From: Bacteroidota bacterium | Lineage (GTDB): Bacteria; Bacteroidota; Rhodothermia; Balneolales; HLUCCA01 | Length of the DNA stretch: 20,781 nt | Direction: 5' to 3' | NCBI GenBank assembly: GCA_003448835.1 | Contig: DLXM01000364.1 | Location: 1-20,781, forward strand | Part shown: piece after piece, positions 1 through 8,009 of the stretch | Position numbering within the stretch: the stretch's first letter is position 1 | How the letters are laid out: each line of letters begins with the position of its first letter | Notes under the pieces: generated by a model | Told to the model about the DNA's origin: nothing | The model's database searches: none | Seen by the model: only the letters and a program-made list of their open reading frames with translations | Made by a program: the position numbers and the translations under genes

Positions 1-889
1 TATTCGACGTGCTGATTTTGCCGATTTCCATCTTGATCTGATCCATAAGGGCCTTGATGCCAACCCGCGGACTCGCATTGATGAGTTTCAACCCCTCACG
101 CATCAAAATTCGGTTCTCATCAATTAACGGAACAATATCTGAAGCAATCGAAATCGCGACCAAATCCAGATATTTATAGGCCACCGATTGTTGTAATCCG
201 AGTTTGGTCAGCGTGGCCTGAACCAGCTTAAATCCAACCCCGGCACCTGATAATCCATCAAACGGATACGTGCAATCCGGTCGTTTTGGATCCAGCACAG
301 CAACGGCATCAGGAATTACATCCCCGGCGGTGTGGTGATCACAAATGATGAGATCGATCCCTTTCGCCCGCGCATATTTCGCTTCTTCGACAGCCGTTAT
401 CCCACAATCGACCGACACAATCAGATCAACCTTATTTTCAATGGCATATGCAATACCATCCTCACTAATTCCATATCCCTCTTTGAAACGATGCGGAATA
501 TAATAATCGACTTTGACTCCAAAATCCTTCAAAAAGCTATAAACGATAGCCGTCGCAGTGGTGCCATCCACATCATAATCTCCATAAACCACTACTGATT
601 CACTATTTCTGGCAGCGGCAGCAAGCCTGTTCGAGGCTGCATCCATATCACGCATCAAAAAAGGATCATATAACTCGCCTAATTCCGGGCGAAAGAAATG
701 CCGTGCCTGATCGTAGGTGGTGATCCCCCGTAAATTAAGTAACCGGGCGATGGTATTGGAGGCTTGTGGCGATAACTTAGAATCAGGTCGTGCACCATTT
801 CCATTTTGTTGCTGACCAAAAAGCGATTCTTGAAGTGCGTCCACAGCTCCGCCATCGACAGGATTTGCAAAAATCCATCGGAATGACAT
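1..889 (-). CDS. recJ: RecJ single-strand-specific 5'-3' exonuclease, N-terminal half (3' end outside window)
   Basis: RecJ degrades single-stranded DNA 5' to 3' in recombination and mismatch repair. I translated this minus-strand frame by hand; it stays open from an ATG at 889 to the left edge, giving 296 of the usual ~570 residues. It starts MSFRWIFANP. DHH-superfamily motifs appear in order: YGDYDVDGTTA (residues ~102-112, motif I), SVDCGI (~159-164, motif II), CDHHTAG (~183-189, the DHH metal-binding signature) and SIASDIVPLIDENR (~247-260, motif IV region). The GAGVGFKL stretch (~215-222) is also typical. No frameshift is seen. It is transcribed divergently from pheA with a 198-bp gap. 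The C-terminal DHHA1 and OB domains lie outside the window, so gene completeness cannot be judged. Confidence 0.95.
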   Translation of the reverse strand, partial: MSFRWIFANPVDGGAVDALQESLFGQQQNGNGARPDSKLSPQASNTIARLLNLRGITTYDQARHFFRPELGELYDPFLMRDMDAASNRLAAAARNSESVVVYGDYDVDGTTATAIVYSFLKDFGVKVDYYIPHRFKEGYGISEDGIAYAIENKVDLIVSVDCGITAVEEAKYARAKGIDLIICDHHTAGDVIPDAVAVLDPKRPDCTYPFDGLSGAGVGFKLVQATLTKLGLQQSVAYKYLDLVAISIASDIVPLIDENRILMREGLKLINASPRVGIKALMDQIKMEIGKISTSN

Positions 890-959
890 AGTAAACCTGT
901 ATTTATTTTATTATTTAACATCGATGTGGTAAGAGGCGGTCAAACCTTCGTACCAACGC

Positions 960-972
960 TCCGCATTGCGGA
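960..972. promoter_or_regulatory. Short perfect dyad between recJ and pheA
   Basis: TCCGCA and TGCGGA form a 6+6 bp perfect dyad around a single T, about 70 bp upstream of recJ and 115 bp upstream of pheA. It stands out as GC-rich inside AT-rich intergenic DNA. It could be an operator for either divergent gene or a small hairpin. No T-run follows it, so I do not call it a terminator. Confidence 0.25.
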
Positions 973-1087
973 ACATTAATAACAATTTAATAATATACAT
1001 GCGGAAGTCAATGAGACTTTATGTGAGATATGTGTAAATTCACGATGTCAGCGAAAGTTTTTTAGGGATGTTCGAATACTAACAAAA

Positions 1088-2107
1088 ATGGATATAATTA
1101 AGTCAGCAAACGACCCGAATCGGCCTGTTTTTTCAAACCTGGATGTCACTCCGGTGGTGTCAATTCAGGGTCAACCGGGATCTTTTCATCATATTGGCGC
1201 ACGCCGACTTTTTGGCGAAGTCGAATTTTTATACCGTGACTCCTTCCGCGAGGTTTTTGCGGATGCACGCTCCGGCCGGGCCAATTTTTTGTTCGTAGCC
1301 ATCGAAAACTCTATCGCGGGATCGATCATTTACAATTACGACCTCCTTGCCAATCATCGAATTCCCATCGTAGCCGAGAAATATCTTCGAATCGGACAAC
1401 ATCTGATCGCAAAACCCGGTACTCAGCTCGCATCCATCAAGGAAGTTTGGTCGCATCCCATGGCAATCGAACAATGTCGTGATTTCCTTGAAACGCTGGA
1501 CGTCCGAGTGGTAGAGAAGGATGATACTGCCGGATCAGTTCGCGATCTTCGTGATCATTCCCGCAACGACATCGCCGTAATTTCAAGCGATTATTCCGCT
1601 GAATTGTACGGTATGCAGATTATTCGTCCACATATCGAGACGGATCCCAATAATTATACCCGTTTTTTGCTGCTGTCTCATGTGTCTATTGCACAGAAGC
1701 AAGGTGTAGATAGCAATCAATCTGCGTCAACGTCTACACAACCAGAATCCAATCCACCAACTGGGTCGCTCCACCATCCACCACGCCCAGTTTCCAGTCC
1801 ACTATCTGGGTCGCCCCACCATCCAACAAAGGGGAAAATAAAATCTACGCTTTGGTTTGGGGTCTCACACAAACCCGGCGGACTCGTCGATTTATTACAT
1901 GTTTTTCGTGAGTTTAATGTCAACATGACCAAAATCGAATCACGTCCACGAGTTGGGTCACCCTGGGTCTATGATTTCTTTGCGGATGTCCATTTGGATG
2001 CCAACACCGAGTCTGGTAAGCAAATACTGGCGAGTGCTCGTGAGCATTGTGAATTTTTGCATGTACTGGGATCGTATCCCGATGTGAGTGTCGCGGACCC
2101 GGTTTGA
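1088..2107 (+). CDS. pheA: Prephenate dehydratase with C-terminal ACT domain and an unusual linker
   Basis: Converts prephenate to phenylpyruvate in phenylalanine biosynthesis; cytosolic. The 339-residue protein has a periplasmic-binding-like PDT domain (~23-200) with the substrate-site motif ENSIAGS (73-79) and the catalytic TRF motif (191-193, context NNYTRFLLL). A C-terminal ACT domain (~254-330) follows, with NMTKIESRP (279-287). There is no chorismate mutase domain, so this is the monofunctional form. The phenylalanine-binding GAL motif of the ACT domain reads GGL (264-266), which may weaken feedback inhibition (inference). Between the domains lies a low-complexity stretch (~207-251, rich in S, P, T and H) built partly from a 15-residue duplication (SNPPTGSLHHP versus SSPLSGSPHHP). 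Such a long linker is unusual in the family. The ATG at 1088 has only an A-rich leader and no clear Shine-Dalgarno. Confidence 0.93.
   Translation: MDIIKSANDPNRPVFSNLDVTPVVSIQGQPGSFHHIGARRLFGEVEFLYRDSFREVFADARSGRANFLFVAIENSIAGSIIYNYDLLANHRIPIVAEKYLRIGQHLIAKPGTQLASIKEVWSHPMAIEQCRDFLETLDVRVVEKDDTAGSVRDLRDHSRNDIAVISSDYSAELYGMQIIRPHIETDPNNYTRFLLLSHVSIAQKQGVDSNQSASTSTQPESNPPTGSLHHPPRPVSSPLSGSPHHPTKGKIKSTLWFGVSHKPGGLVDLLHVFREFNVNMTKIESRPRVGSPWVYDFFADVHLDANTESGKQILASAREHCEFLHVLGSYPDVSVADPV
1751..1828 (+). repeat. In-frame 45-bp duplication inside the pheA linker
   Basis: Two copies, 1751-1783 and 1796-1828, are offset by exactly 45 bp (15 codons). They share CTGGGTCGC(T/C)CCACCATCCA in near-identical form. 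AACTGGG (1759-1765) and CCCAGTT (1786-1792) also form an inverted repeat in this stretch. The duplication keeps the reading frame and encodes the P/S/H-rich linker between the PDT and ACT domains. Tandem slippage or in-frame insertion of a small repeat element could produce it. Confidence 0.75.
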
Positions 2108-2387
2108 TTAATCGCATGTAAACCATTGCAAATTCGCTGGTCGTTAACAACGAAAAAATCCAAATATTATACTGCGAGTTCACTGCATACCCGGGTTCAT
2201 TCGAAAAATCGTTTCCGGTTCAATAATTCTCGCAGTTTCTACACAAATTTACCATAATCATTTTCGATCTGATTTAAACGTAGTTCAGATTTATTAGTAT
2301 ATTGCCGACATTAAGATTTTTTTGTGGTGCAACAGTTTATTTATCTTGCCCACGTACCCGAAATTGTAAACTTTACATATCAATATC

Positions 2388-3503
2388 ATGAAATTTAGTG
2401 TTTCCAGCGGAGAGTTAGTTAAGAGCCTGCAGGCCGTAATTGGTGCAGTTCCAACCAAAGCTACCATGCCAATCCTTGAAACCGTTCTATTTGAGTGCGA
2501 AGATGGCAAAGTGAAGCTTTGTGCAACCGACCTTGAAGTATCCATCGTTGAGTATGTTGAAGCCGATATTGCTAAAGACGGTTCTGTTGCAGTTCCGGCA
2601 CGTCGTTTACTCGAAACACTTCGACAACTTCCTGACATCCCTGTAATGTTTGAAGTGGATGAAAAAGGAAATGTCAAGTTCAAAACGGACAAAGGGAATT
2701 ACAAACTAGCCGGTGAAAAAGCTGCCGATTTCCCTGCAATTCCGACGCTGGATGATGGTCAGGTGATTAAATCATCAACTGAATCAATGATTCGTGCTAT
2801 TCAAAAAACCAGTTTTGCGGTTTCGAGTGATGATTTGCGTCCGGCTATGATGGGTGTATATTTTCAAATCGGTACCGAAGAAAGCAAAATTGTGGCCACC
2901 GACGGACACCGATTGGTTCGACTCATCAAACGCGATTTAACTGCAGCGAAGGCATTGAATTTCATTATCCCTCAAAAAGCGTTAAACCTGGTTCAAAAAG
3001 CGCTTGATGGACTCGATTGCGAATTGACTGTATCTAAAGAACACGTACGTTTTCGTTCAGGCAACACGATGGTCATTACCCGACTCATCAACGAAACTTA
3101 TCCGAATTATGAGTCCGTTATCCCTCGCGAAAACGACAAAGAACTCAAAGTGAACCGTGATCAGATGCTTGCAACGGTAAAACGTGTCGCAATTTTCTCC
3201 AGTTCAACCACTCGTCAGATCCGACTTCAAATGCGCCAGGATGAATTGGTCATCGCTGCTGAGGATATCGACATGAGCAGTGAAGCTAAGGAGTCGATCG
3301 CTTGTGAATATGGTAACGAAGAAATGGAAATCGGATTTAATGCCCGATATTTGAGTGATGTACTCGGAAATATTGATGATCCTGAGGTACTCTTCGAATT
3401 TTCTACCCCAAACCGTGCCGGAATCGTGCGACCATCAGTACAGGATGAAGATGAAGATATGCTGATGTTGGTGATGCCGGTCATGTTGAATAGTTACTCC
3501 TGA
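2388..3503 (+). CDS. dnaN: DNA polymerase III beta subunit (sliding clamp)
   Basis: Ring-shaped processivity clamp for DNA polymerase III. It is a dimer encircling DNA and a hub for clamp-binding partners. The 371-residue length is normal for the family and gives three clamp domains (~1-120, 121-245, 246-371). Recognisable landmarks are MKFSVSSGELVKSLQAV at the start, TMPILETVLFE (~26-36), the central IVATDGHRLVRL and the C-terminal MPVMLNSYS, which replaces the MPMRL-type tail of enterobacteria. The gene is not next to dnaA here, and the 280-bp gap upstream shows no cluster of DnaA boxes, so there is no sign of an origin. The following gene starts 13 bp after the stop, suggesting co-transcription. 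The start ATG lacks a clear Shine-Dalgarno. Confidence 0.97.
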   Translation: MKFSVSSGELVKSLQAVIGAVPTKATMPILETVLFECEDGKVKLCATDLEVSIVEYVEADIAKDGSVAVPARRLLETLRQLPDIPVMFEVDEKGNVKFKTDKGNYKLAGEKAADFPAIPTLDDGQVIKSSTESMIRAIQKTSFAVSSDDLRPAMMGVYFQIGTEESKIVATDGHRLVRLIKRDLTAAKALNFIIPQKALNLVQKALDGLDCELTVSKEHVRFRSGNTMVITRLINETYPNYESVIPRENDKELKVNRDQMLATVKRVAIFSSSTTRQIRLQMRQDELVIAAEDIDMSSEAKESIACEYGNEEMEIGFNARYLSDVLGNIDDPEVLFEFSTPNRAGIVRPSVQDEDEDMLMLVMPVMLNSYS

Positions 3504-3516
3504 TAGGTCGGAGAGA

Positions 3517-4314
3517 ATGAATGGATCACCAATTATTACTCTCACGACGGATTATGGATTGCGCGATCATTATGTAAGTGCGTTAAAAGCTATGATTTTG
3601 TCGATTAATCGTGATGTGCGGTTGATTGATGTATCTCATATGATTGATCCACAGGATGTAATGGCCGCTGCCTGGATTACCCAAAATTCAGCTTTTTTGT
3701 ATCCATCCGGAACCATACATGTGGTTATTGTGGATCCGGGTGTTGGAACCTCCAGAAAACCAATTGCACTTCGAATTCGGGATCAAATTTTTGTGGGTCC
3801 CGATAATGGACTTTTTTCCTTGATTGCCGATGGCGAAGAATGTGAGATTTTTGAGCTTTCGAACACAGAATATTGGGGAAATCAACGATCGAATACGTTT
3901 CATGGACGCGATATTTTTGCGCCGGTTGCTGCGCATTTAAGTCGGGGAGTACTGTTGGAGGATATAGGAACAAAAGTAGATAATCTGGTTCAGTATAAAT
4001 GGGCGCTACCGGTGCATGATAACGAGGGAATCCAGGGATGGGTGATGCATATCGATCATTTTGGCAATCTTATCACGAATGTAACCGCTGAAATGATGTC
4101 ACATTTATCGGATGACGCCCCGTTGAAAATCTATATTGGAAATACAATCCTCAAGAGAATCGTACGCACATTTTCGGATGTGGATCCGGGTGAGCCAGCG
4201 GCACTAATTGGAAGTAGTGGACATCTTGAGGTCGTGGTAAACTCAGGAAATGCCTCTGAAATGTTGAGTGCCAACAAAGGGACTCCGATATCAATTTTAT
4301 TCGGAAAATCTTAA
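3517..4314 (+). CDS. SAM hydroxide adenosyltransferase (DUF62 / SAM_adeno_trans family)
   Basis: Members of this fluorinase/chlorinase-fold family hydrolyse S-adenosyl-L-methionine to adenosine and methionine, using a conserved Asp-Arg-His set to activate water. The 265-residue length is typical. Visible motifs are LTTDYGLRDHYVSALK (9-24), VDPGVGTSR with Asp73 and Arg80, VGPDNGLFS (93-101), TFHGRDIFAPVAAHLS with His129 (127-142), and HIDHFGNLITN (178-188). The Asp-Arg-His residues of the hydrolase type are therefore present, and I do not see reason to call a halogenase. It follows dnaN by 13 bp with a GGAGAG stretch just before the ATG, so it is probably translated from the dnaN transcript. 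Its physiological role is not well established; a link to DNA replication is not implied by the sequence. Confidence 0.9.
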   Translation: MNGSPIITLTTDYGLRDHYVSALKAMILSINRDVRLIDVSHMIDPQDVMAAAWITQNSAFLYPSGTIHVVIVDPGVGTSRKPIALRIRDQIFVGPDNGLFSLIADGEECEIFELSNTEYWGNQRSNTFHGRDIFAPVAAHLSRGVLLEDIGTKVDNLVQYKWALPVHDNEGIQGWVMHIDHFGNLITNVTAEMMSHLSDDAPLKIYIGNTILKRIVRTFSDVDPGEPAALIGSSGHLEVVVNSGNASEMLSANKGTPISILFGKS

Positions 4315-4371
4315 ATCAAATTTGGTAAAAATACCCTTGAATCTGGTTTGAACTTGCAATAATTGATTAAT

Positions 4372-4432
4372 CTGATTTTAATCTGTACTGGATGAAAACC
4401 AATCGAACTGAATGGGTGTAAAGTAAAATCAG
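4372..4432. repeat. 9-bp inverted repeat between two convergent genes
   Basis: CTGATTTTA (4372-4380) and TAAAATCAG (4424-4432) are exact reverse complements, 43 bp apart, in the 126-bp gap between the SAM hydrolase and the methyltransferase. The right arm is followed by an A8 run, which becomes a T8 run on the minus strand just after the methyltransferase stop codon. The T-run precedes rather than follows the stem in that direction, so this is not a standard intrinsic terminator. Confidence 0.3.
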
Positions 4433-4440
4433 AAAAAAAA

Positions 4441-5292
4441 TCAGACCGGTTTGAGCAAACAAAACTGGACGACACCCAGTTTGAGTGATTTCTCTATTTT
4501 GAATCCGGTCCGTTCAAAAAGTTGCTCACTTTCAGATTTATTCCAGAAATGAATTCCGCCAATCCCAGTCACTTTTTGTATCGCTCCTCCAAAAATGGTG
4601 TCGGCTTTGAGCAAATACATCACGAACATTCTGCCTGAAGATTTCAGTACCCGCCGGGCTTCGTACAACGCTTTCACCGGATCCCCGAATTCATTTAATG
4701 TGCCGCCGATGGTAATACCATCGAACGTGGATGAGAAGAATGGAAGATTTTCGGCATTAGCTTGTAATAAATAGAGGTCGGTTTGTTCTTCCAATGCCTT
4801 TTCGCGAGCTTTTTTTAACATCGCCATCGAGAAGTCCAATGCAACTACAGATGATTTTGGGGCATCTTTAGCAACTTTTCGGGCGTATAATGCGGTCGAA
4901 CAGCCCAAATCCAGATAGGATTCACCGTCTTTTGGTTGAAACCATTCTGAAATTCGAAGTTTTTCGTCCTCGATTGAAAATTCCTCACCGGAAATCAGTT
5001 TTATCGAATAATTACGCCAATAATCTTCATAGGCGTCAGCTGTCAGACTCAAAAAATTGGATGATTGTGCAATGGTTGTCGATGGAACATCCTCACCAAG
5101 TAGTTCGATAATATTTTTATTTACCTGGTATTCGTCACCCTTTGAAGATCCAATTGTTCCATTAAATGGCTGGTTTAAATGCGAAATTTCGGGACTGAGT
5201 TCGATTTTACTATCATCAAACTGTGGGGATCGAAGTGTAATTTTGGGAGGTTTCATGATTCCATTTCTGAATTTTTTGAGTTCATGAATCAT
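4441..5292 (-). CDS. Class I SAM-dependent methyltransferase with degenerate Trm112-like N-terminus
   Basis: A 283-residue protein with a Rossmann methyltransferase domain (~105-283): motif I YLDLGCSTALYAR (126-138), acidic strand-2 end VALDFS (150-155), QANAENLPF (177-185) and FDGITIGGTLNEFGDP (190-205). The catalytic domain resembles UbiE/menG-like small-molecule methyltransferases (Methyltransf_11). Upstream, residues ~40-66 (QPFNGTIGSSKGDEYQVNKNIIELL) look like the Trm112-type zinc-ribbon preface found on some of these enzymes (CPxCxxxL ... Y.V..GI..LL), but both cysteine pairs are missing. That reading is mine and tentative. A second in-frame ATG at codon 13 could be the true start. It is a single gene, convergent with the SAM hydrolase and divergent from comEC. 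The substrate is not predictable. Confidence 0.8.
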   Translation of the reverse strand: MIHELKKFRNGIMKPPKITLRSPQFDDSKIELSPEISHLNQPFNGTIGSSKGDEYQVNKNIIELLGEDVPSTTIAQSSNFLSLTADAYEDYWRNYSIKLISGEEFSIEDEKLRISEWFQPKDGESYLDLGCSTALYARKVAKDAPKSSVVALDFSMAMLKKAREKALEEQTDLYLLQANAENLPFFSSTFDGITIGGTLNEFGDPVKALYEARRVLKSSGRMFVMYLLKADTIFGGAIQKVTGIGGIHFWNKSESEQLFERTGFKIEKSLKLGVVQFCLLKPV

Positions 5293-5318
5293 ACGAAGAT
5301 TTTAGCAGAAAGATAGGG

Positions 5319-5362
5319 ATAAAGAAGGGAAGAGGTAAAAAAGGGAAGGGGGGAAGGGGAAT
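5319..5362 (+). repeat. Purine-only, G-rich tract (G-quadruplex-like)
   Basis: This stretch is almost entirely purine on the plus strand, with G runs of 3, 3, 6 and 4 around 5326-5360. The runs are separated by AA and by one longer loop, so an imperfect G-quadruplex or an H-DNA triplex is possible. A similar purine tract, with GGGG followed by GGAGAGAAGGAGAG, closes the repeat region at ~5497-5520. No coding function is seen. Confidence 0.45.
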
Positions 5363-5495
5363 CGAAGGCAGTACACGAGCACGCAGTGCGATGTCTAGTG
5401 CCGCAGATCGTGCAGGCGCAGCCAAGCGAATTGGAGACGGTACACAAGCACGAAGTGCGTAGTCTAGCGTCGGAAATCATGAGGCAACGCCGAAT
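5363..5495. repeat. Two tandem diverged copies of a ~65-70 bp stem-loop repeat upstream of comEC
   Basis: This is most of the 313-bp gap between the methyltransferase and comEC. Copy 1 is 5363-5431 and copy 2 is 5432-5495; each ends in GAAT, and GAAT also precedes copy 1. Shared blocks in order are GTACAC, the hairpin GCAC-(GCA/GAA)-GTGC, GTCTAG, AATC/GATC and AGGC. By hand, roughly three quarters of the first 50 positions agree; copy 2 is about 5 bp shorter near its end. The base composition is clearly more GC-rich than its surroundings. It looks like a dispersed intergenic element of REP/MITE type, but I see no other copy in this window. An 80-codon minus-strand reading frame crosses both copies; its composition (C, S, R, T, L) suggests it is not a gene. 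Confidence 0.7.
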
Positions 5496-5605
5496 GAAAA
5501 GGGGAAGGAGAGAAGGAGAGTACATGGAAAAAAGGACAGGTTTTGTAAGGAAATGAGTATTCGTGACTCATAATGAAAAGAATGGTGTACAGTCATGAAA
5601 TATAA

Positions 5606-8008
5606 ATGTCAAAATTACAGGAGTATAAGTTCCCTTTTGCGCGGTATCCGGGTATTCGGAATGCACTATTCTTGATTCTTGGTATAGTTCTGGCATCATA
5701 TTTTGATTTTCTCTTAAAAAAAGAATGGGCATTTGCACTTGGTTGTGGATTTATGGTCCTGTTGTTCTTTGAAAAGTACAGTTTTAGTCCAATTCTGGTT
5801 CAGATTGTCAATTTGTTGCACCTTATTCTTGTTGTTCTATTCGGAATTATGCTTTGGACTCATCATAGTGGTAAAACCGACCAAGTCAGAACGCTTTTTG
5901 ATGGTTTGAGCGGCGAATATGTTGAAATGTCCGGTGTGTTGACACGCGTGGACCCGCTTCGAAATGGATTTCAATCACTTTTTATTGATGTCGATTCAAT
6001 CCGTGTCGGACCATCCTATTTTCCATTAAAGTCTACTTTACAATTACGACGAAACACAGATGATGTGGGTGAGCATATCATATTTATTTCCGGAGAGTAT
6101 GTCGAGTTAACCGCCGAAATATGTGATTTTCCGGTCATGCGAAATCCCGGAGGATTTGATATCCCCGGATGGTTAGAATCTTTGGGTGTTCAGGGTACCG
6201 GAATGATTAAAGTAGTGTCTGACCAATATCCATATCCTAAGATTTTTTCATGGATCTGGTGGCGGACAAAAATCGAAAAACAACTTGAACAATCTCTTTC
6301 AGACAAGAATATTCCGTTGACAAAAGCCATTCTACTTGGTAACAAAACAGAACTTGATGCAGACCTGAAAACAGATTTTTCCCGTGCCGGATTATCACAT
6401 TTGATGGCTGTTTCCGGAATGCATGTTGGATTTATTTTAATGCCAATCTGGTTGATTATTCCACTATTTTGGACTTCAAAAATTGGAAAACCAGTCGGTC
6501 TTTTAATTGTCATCGCAATTTTGTTCAGTTATGCCGGAATAACCGGATTTACCTCTTCTGTAAGTCGGGCATCAATAACAGCGGCGTTATTAACAATAGG
6601 TAAGCTTTTTCAACGAAACAGGGATGCAGTGAATACAACGGGTGTAGCTGCGATAGTGATTCTACTCTATAATCCGGATTCCCTATATCAAATTGGATTT
6701 CAACTCTCATTTTGTGCGGTATTGGTAATATTAATTCTGGGTCCTGTACTTCGGGATTGGATACCAACCAGGATTCGATTTACCTGGAAAGGAGCAATCA
6801 TTCAATTTTTAGGTATCAGTACGATCGTTCAGTTCGGTCTTTTTCCAATTTTGGCAATGAATTTTGGTGAGTTTTCGGTTGCAGGTCCTTTTGCCAATAT
6901 TATCGGAGTTCCGGTTACACAAACTCTTTTTCTATGGTCACTATTTGCCCTGCCAGTCTCATTTTTAGTTCCATCCACGGTTTCGTGGATTATGATTCCA
7001 GCTGATTGGTTGACATCCATTCTATTAATGTTGGTTGATTTTGTAGGCAATTCCGAAATTGCGTGGATTGAAATTAGATCTATTTCACCCTGGATTAATT
7101 TAGTGTGGATTGTACTGATTGGGTTTTTAAGTACTCTGAATATCCAATCACTTCGTATGAAATGGTTGATTTTGACGATTTTGGTCTTTTTTTTGATTAA
7201 AGCAGATCAACTAGTTCAAAAGTTTGGCGATGAAGAACTTGAGGTTGTGGTATTAGATGTTGGTCAGGGTGATGCGGTATTTATAACAACTCCGTCTGGT
7301 AAAAGAATTCTTTATGATGCCGGAATTTGGTCGCCCTATACCAATAGTGGAAGATCTGTCATCCTTCCATATTTAAAGCATCGAAATATTGACAAAATTG
7401 ATGCAGTGATTTTATCACACCCACATGCCGATCATATTGGAGGTCTGCAAACTATAATGCATGACATCGAAATTGAGACAATTTATCATTCAGGTCAATT
7501 CTACGATTCTGGTATTTACCGTGGATATATTGAATTAGCATCTGAATTAGAAACACCGCTTATTGATGTCAAAGCAGGAGACATGATTCATGTTGATCCA
7601 TCAATCTCAATTATGGTCTTACATCCCGGAATTGGAAATTATGGAAGTAATGCCAACAATTGGTCAGTTGCGATAAAGCTGATATTCGGTGAAGTTTCTT
7701 ATTTGTTTACCGGTGATGCCGAAGAAGAGATCGAATATCATTTGGTAAATGAATTCGGCGATATTTTAGCATCTAAATGGTTAAAGGCGGGACATCATGG
7801 AAGTAAATCGAGTTCTACGGATACTTTCCTCGATGTTGTCAATCCGGAACATGTTGCTGTCTCGGTAGGGTATAGAAACCGGTACCGACATCCACACTTG
7901 GAGGCGACAAATCAGTTGGTACGAACCGGGGCAAAAATAAAATACACCAGCCTCGATGGAGGTCTGGTGTATAAATCAGATGGTAAATCTATTTATTTCG
8001 TGAAATAA
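5606..8008 (+). CDS. comEC: ComEC/Rec2 competence protein, DNA-uptake channel
   Basis: Inner-membrane channel that passes single-stranded DNA into the cytoplasm during natural transformation. The 800-residue protein has the full three-part plan. Two to three N-terminal membrane helices (~18-85) are followed by the DUF4131 OB-like region (~90-205, with NPGGFDIPGWLESLGVQG). The multi-helix Competence domain (~235-530) carries AVSGMHVGF (268-276). A C-terminal metallo-beta-lactamase-like domain (~545-800) has DVGQGDA (551-557), SHPHADHIGG (604-613), TGDAEEE (702-708) and GHHGSKSS (729-736), so the predicted nuclease metal site is intact. It starts at ATG 5606, shortly after a repeat region. Its last 16 bp overlap the convergent outer-membrane protein gene. 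The complete gene suggests competence potential, but the other com/pil genes are not in view. Confidence 0.95.
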   Translation: MSKLQEYKFPFARYPGIRNALFLILGIVLASYFDFLLKKEWAFALGCGFMVLLFFEKYSFSPILVQIVNLLHLILVVLFGIMLWTHHSGKTDQVRTLFDGLSGEYVEMSGVLTRVDPLRNGFQSLFIDVDSIRVGPSYFPLKSTLQLRRNTDDVGEHIIFISGEYVELTAEICDFPVMRNPGGFDIPGWLESLGVQGTGMIKVVSDQYPYPKIFSWIWWRTKIEKQLEQSLSDKNIPLTKAILLGNKTELDADLKTDFSRAGLSHLMAVSGMHVGFILMPIWLIIPLFWTSKIGKPVGLLIVIAILFSYAGITGFTSSVSRASITAALLTIGKLFQRNRDAVNTTGVAAIVILLYNPDSLYQIGFQLSFCAVLVILILGPVLRDWIPTRIRFTWKGAIIQFLGISTIVQFGLFPILAMNFGEFSVAGPFANIIGVPVTQTLFLWSLFALPVSFLVPSTVSWIMIPADWLTSILLMLVDFVGNSEIAWIEIRSISPWINLVWIVLIGFLSTLNIQSLRMKWLILTILVFFLIKADQLVQKFGDEELEVVVLDVGQGDAVFITTPSGKRILYDAGIWSPYTNSGRSVILPYLKHRNIDKIDAVILSHPHADHIGGLQTIMHDIEIETIYHSGQFYDSGIYRGYIELASELETPLIDVKAGDMIHVDPSISIMVLHPGIGNYGSNANNWSVAIKLIFGEVSYLFTGDAEEEIEYHLVNEFGDILASKWLKAGHHGSKSSSTDTFLDVVNPEHVAVSVGYRNRYRHPHLEATNQLVRTGAKIKYTSLDGGLVYKSDGKSIYFVK

Positions 8009-8009
8009 A
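7992..8009. terminator. Palindrome covering both overlapping stop codons (comEC / outer-membrane protein)
   Basis: TTTATTTC (7992-7999) and GAAATAAA (8002-8009) form an 8+8 bp dyad around GT. It contains the comEC stop (8006-8008) and the opposite-strand stop (7993-7995), so the two proteins end in FVK and FTK. It could act as a weak bidirectional terminator, but the stem is AT-rich and the loop would have to open to 4 bases or more. Confidence 0.3.

Noticed and set aside
2141..2153. TCGTT/AACGA hairpin with an adjacent A-run after pheA as a terminator
   Set aside because: On the plus strand it is followed by As rather than Ts, and the stem is only 5 bp.
2108..2387. Possible replication origin next to dnaN
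   Set aside because: Only one imperfect DnaA-box-like sequence (TTCTACACA) is seen, dnaA is not adjacent, and there is no box cluster or AT-rich unwinding array.
3517..4314. Fluorinase or chlorinase activity for the DUF62 protein
   Set aside because: The Asp73-Arg80-His129 set of the SAM hydroxide adenosyltransferases is present and no halometabolite genes are nearby.
5289..5525. 78-codon minus-strand reading frame across the repeat region
   Set aside because: It is made of the repeat and purine tracts; composition (Cys, Ser, Arg, Leu rich) and lack of domain features suggest a chance frame.
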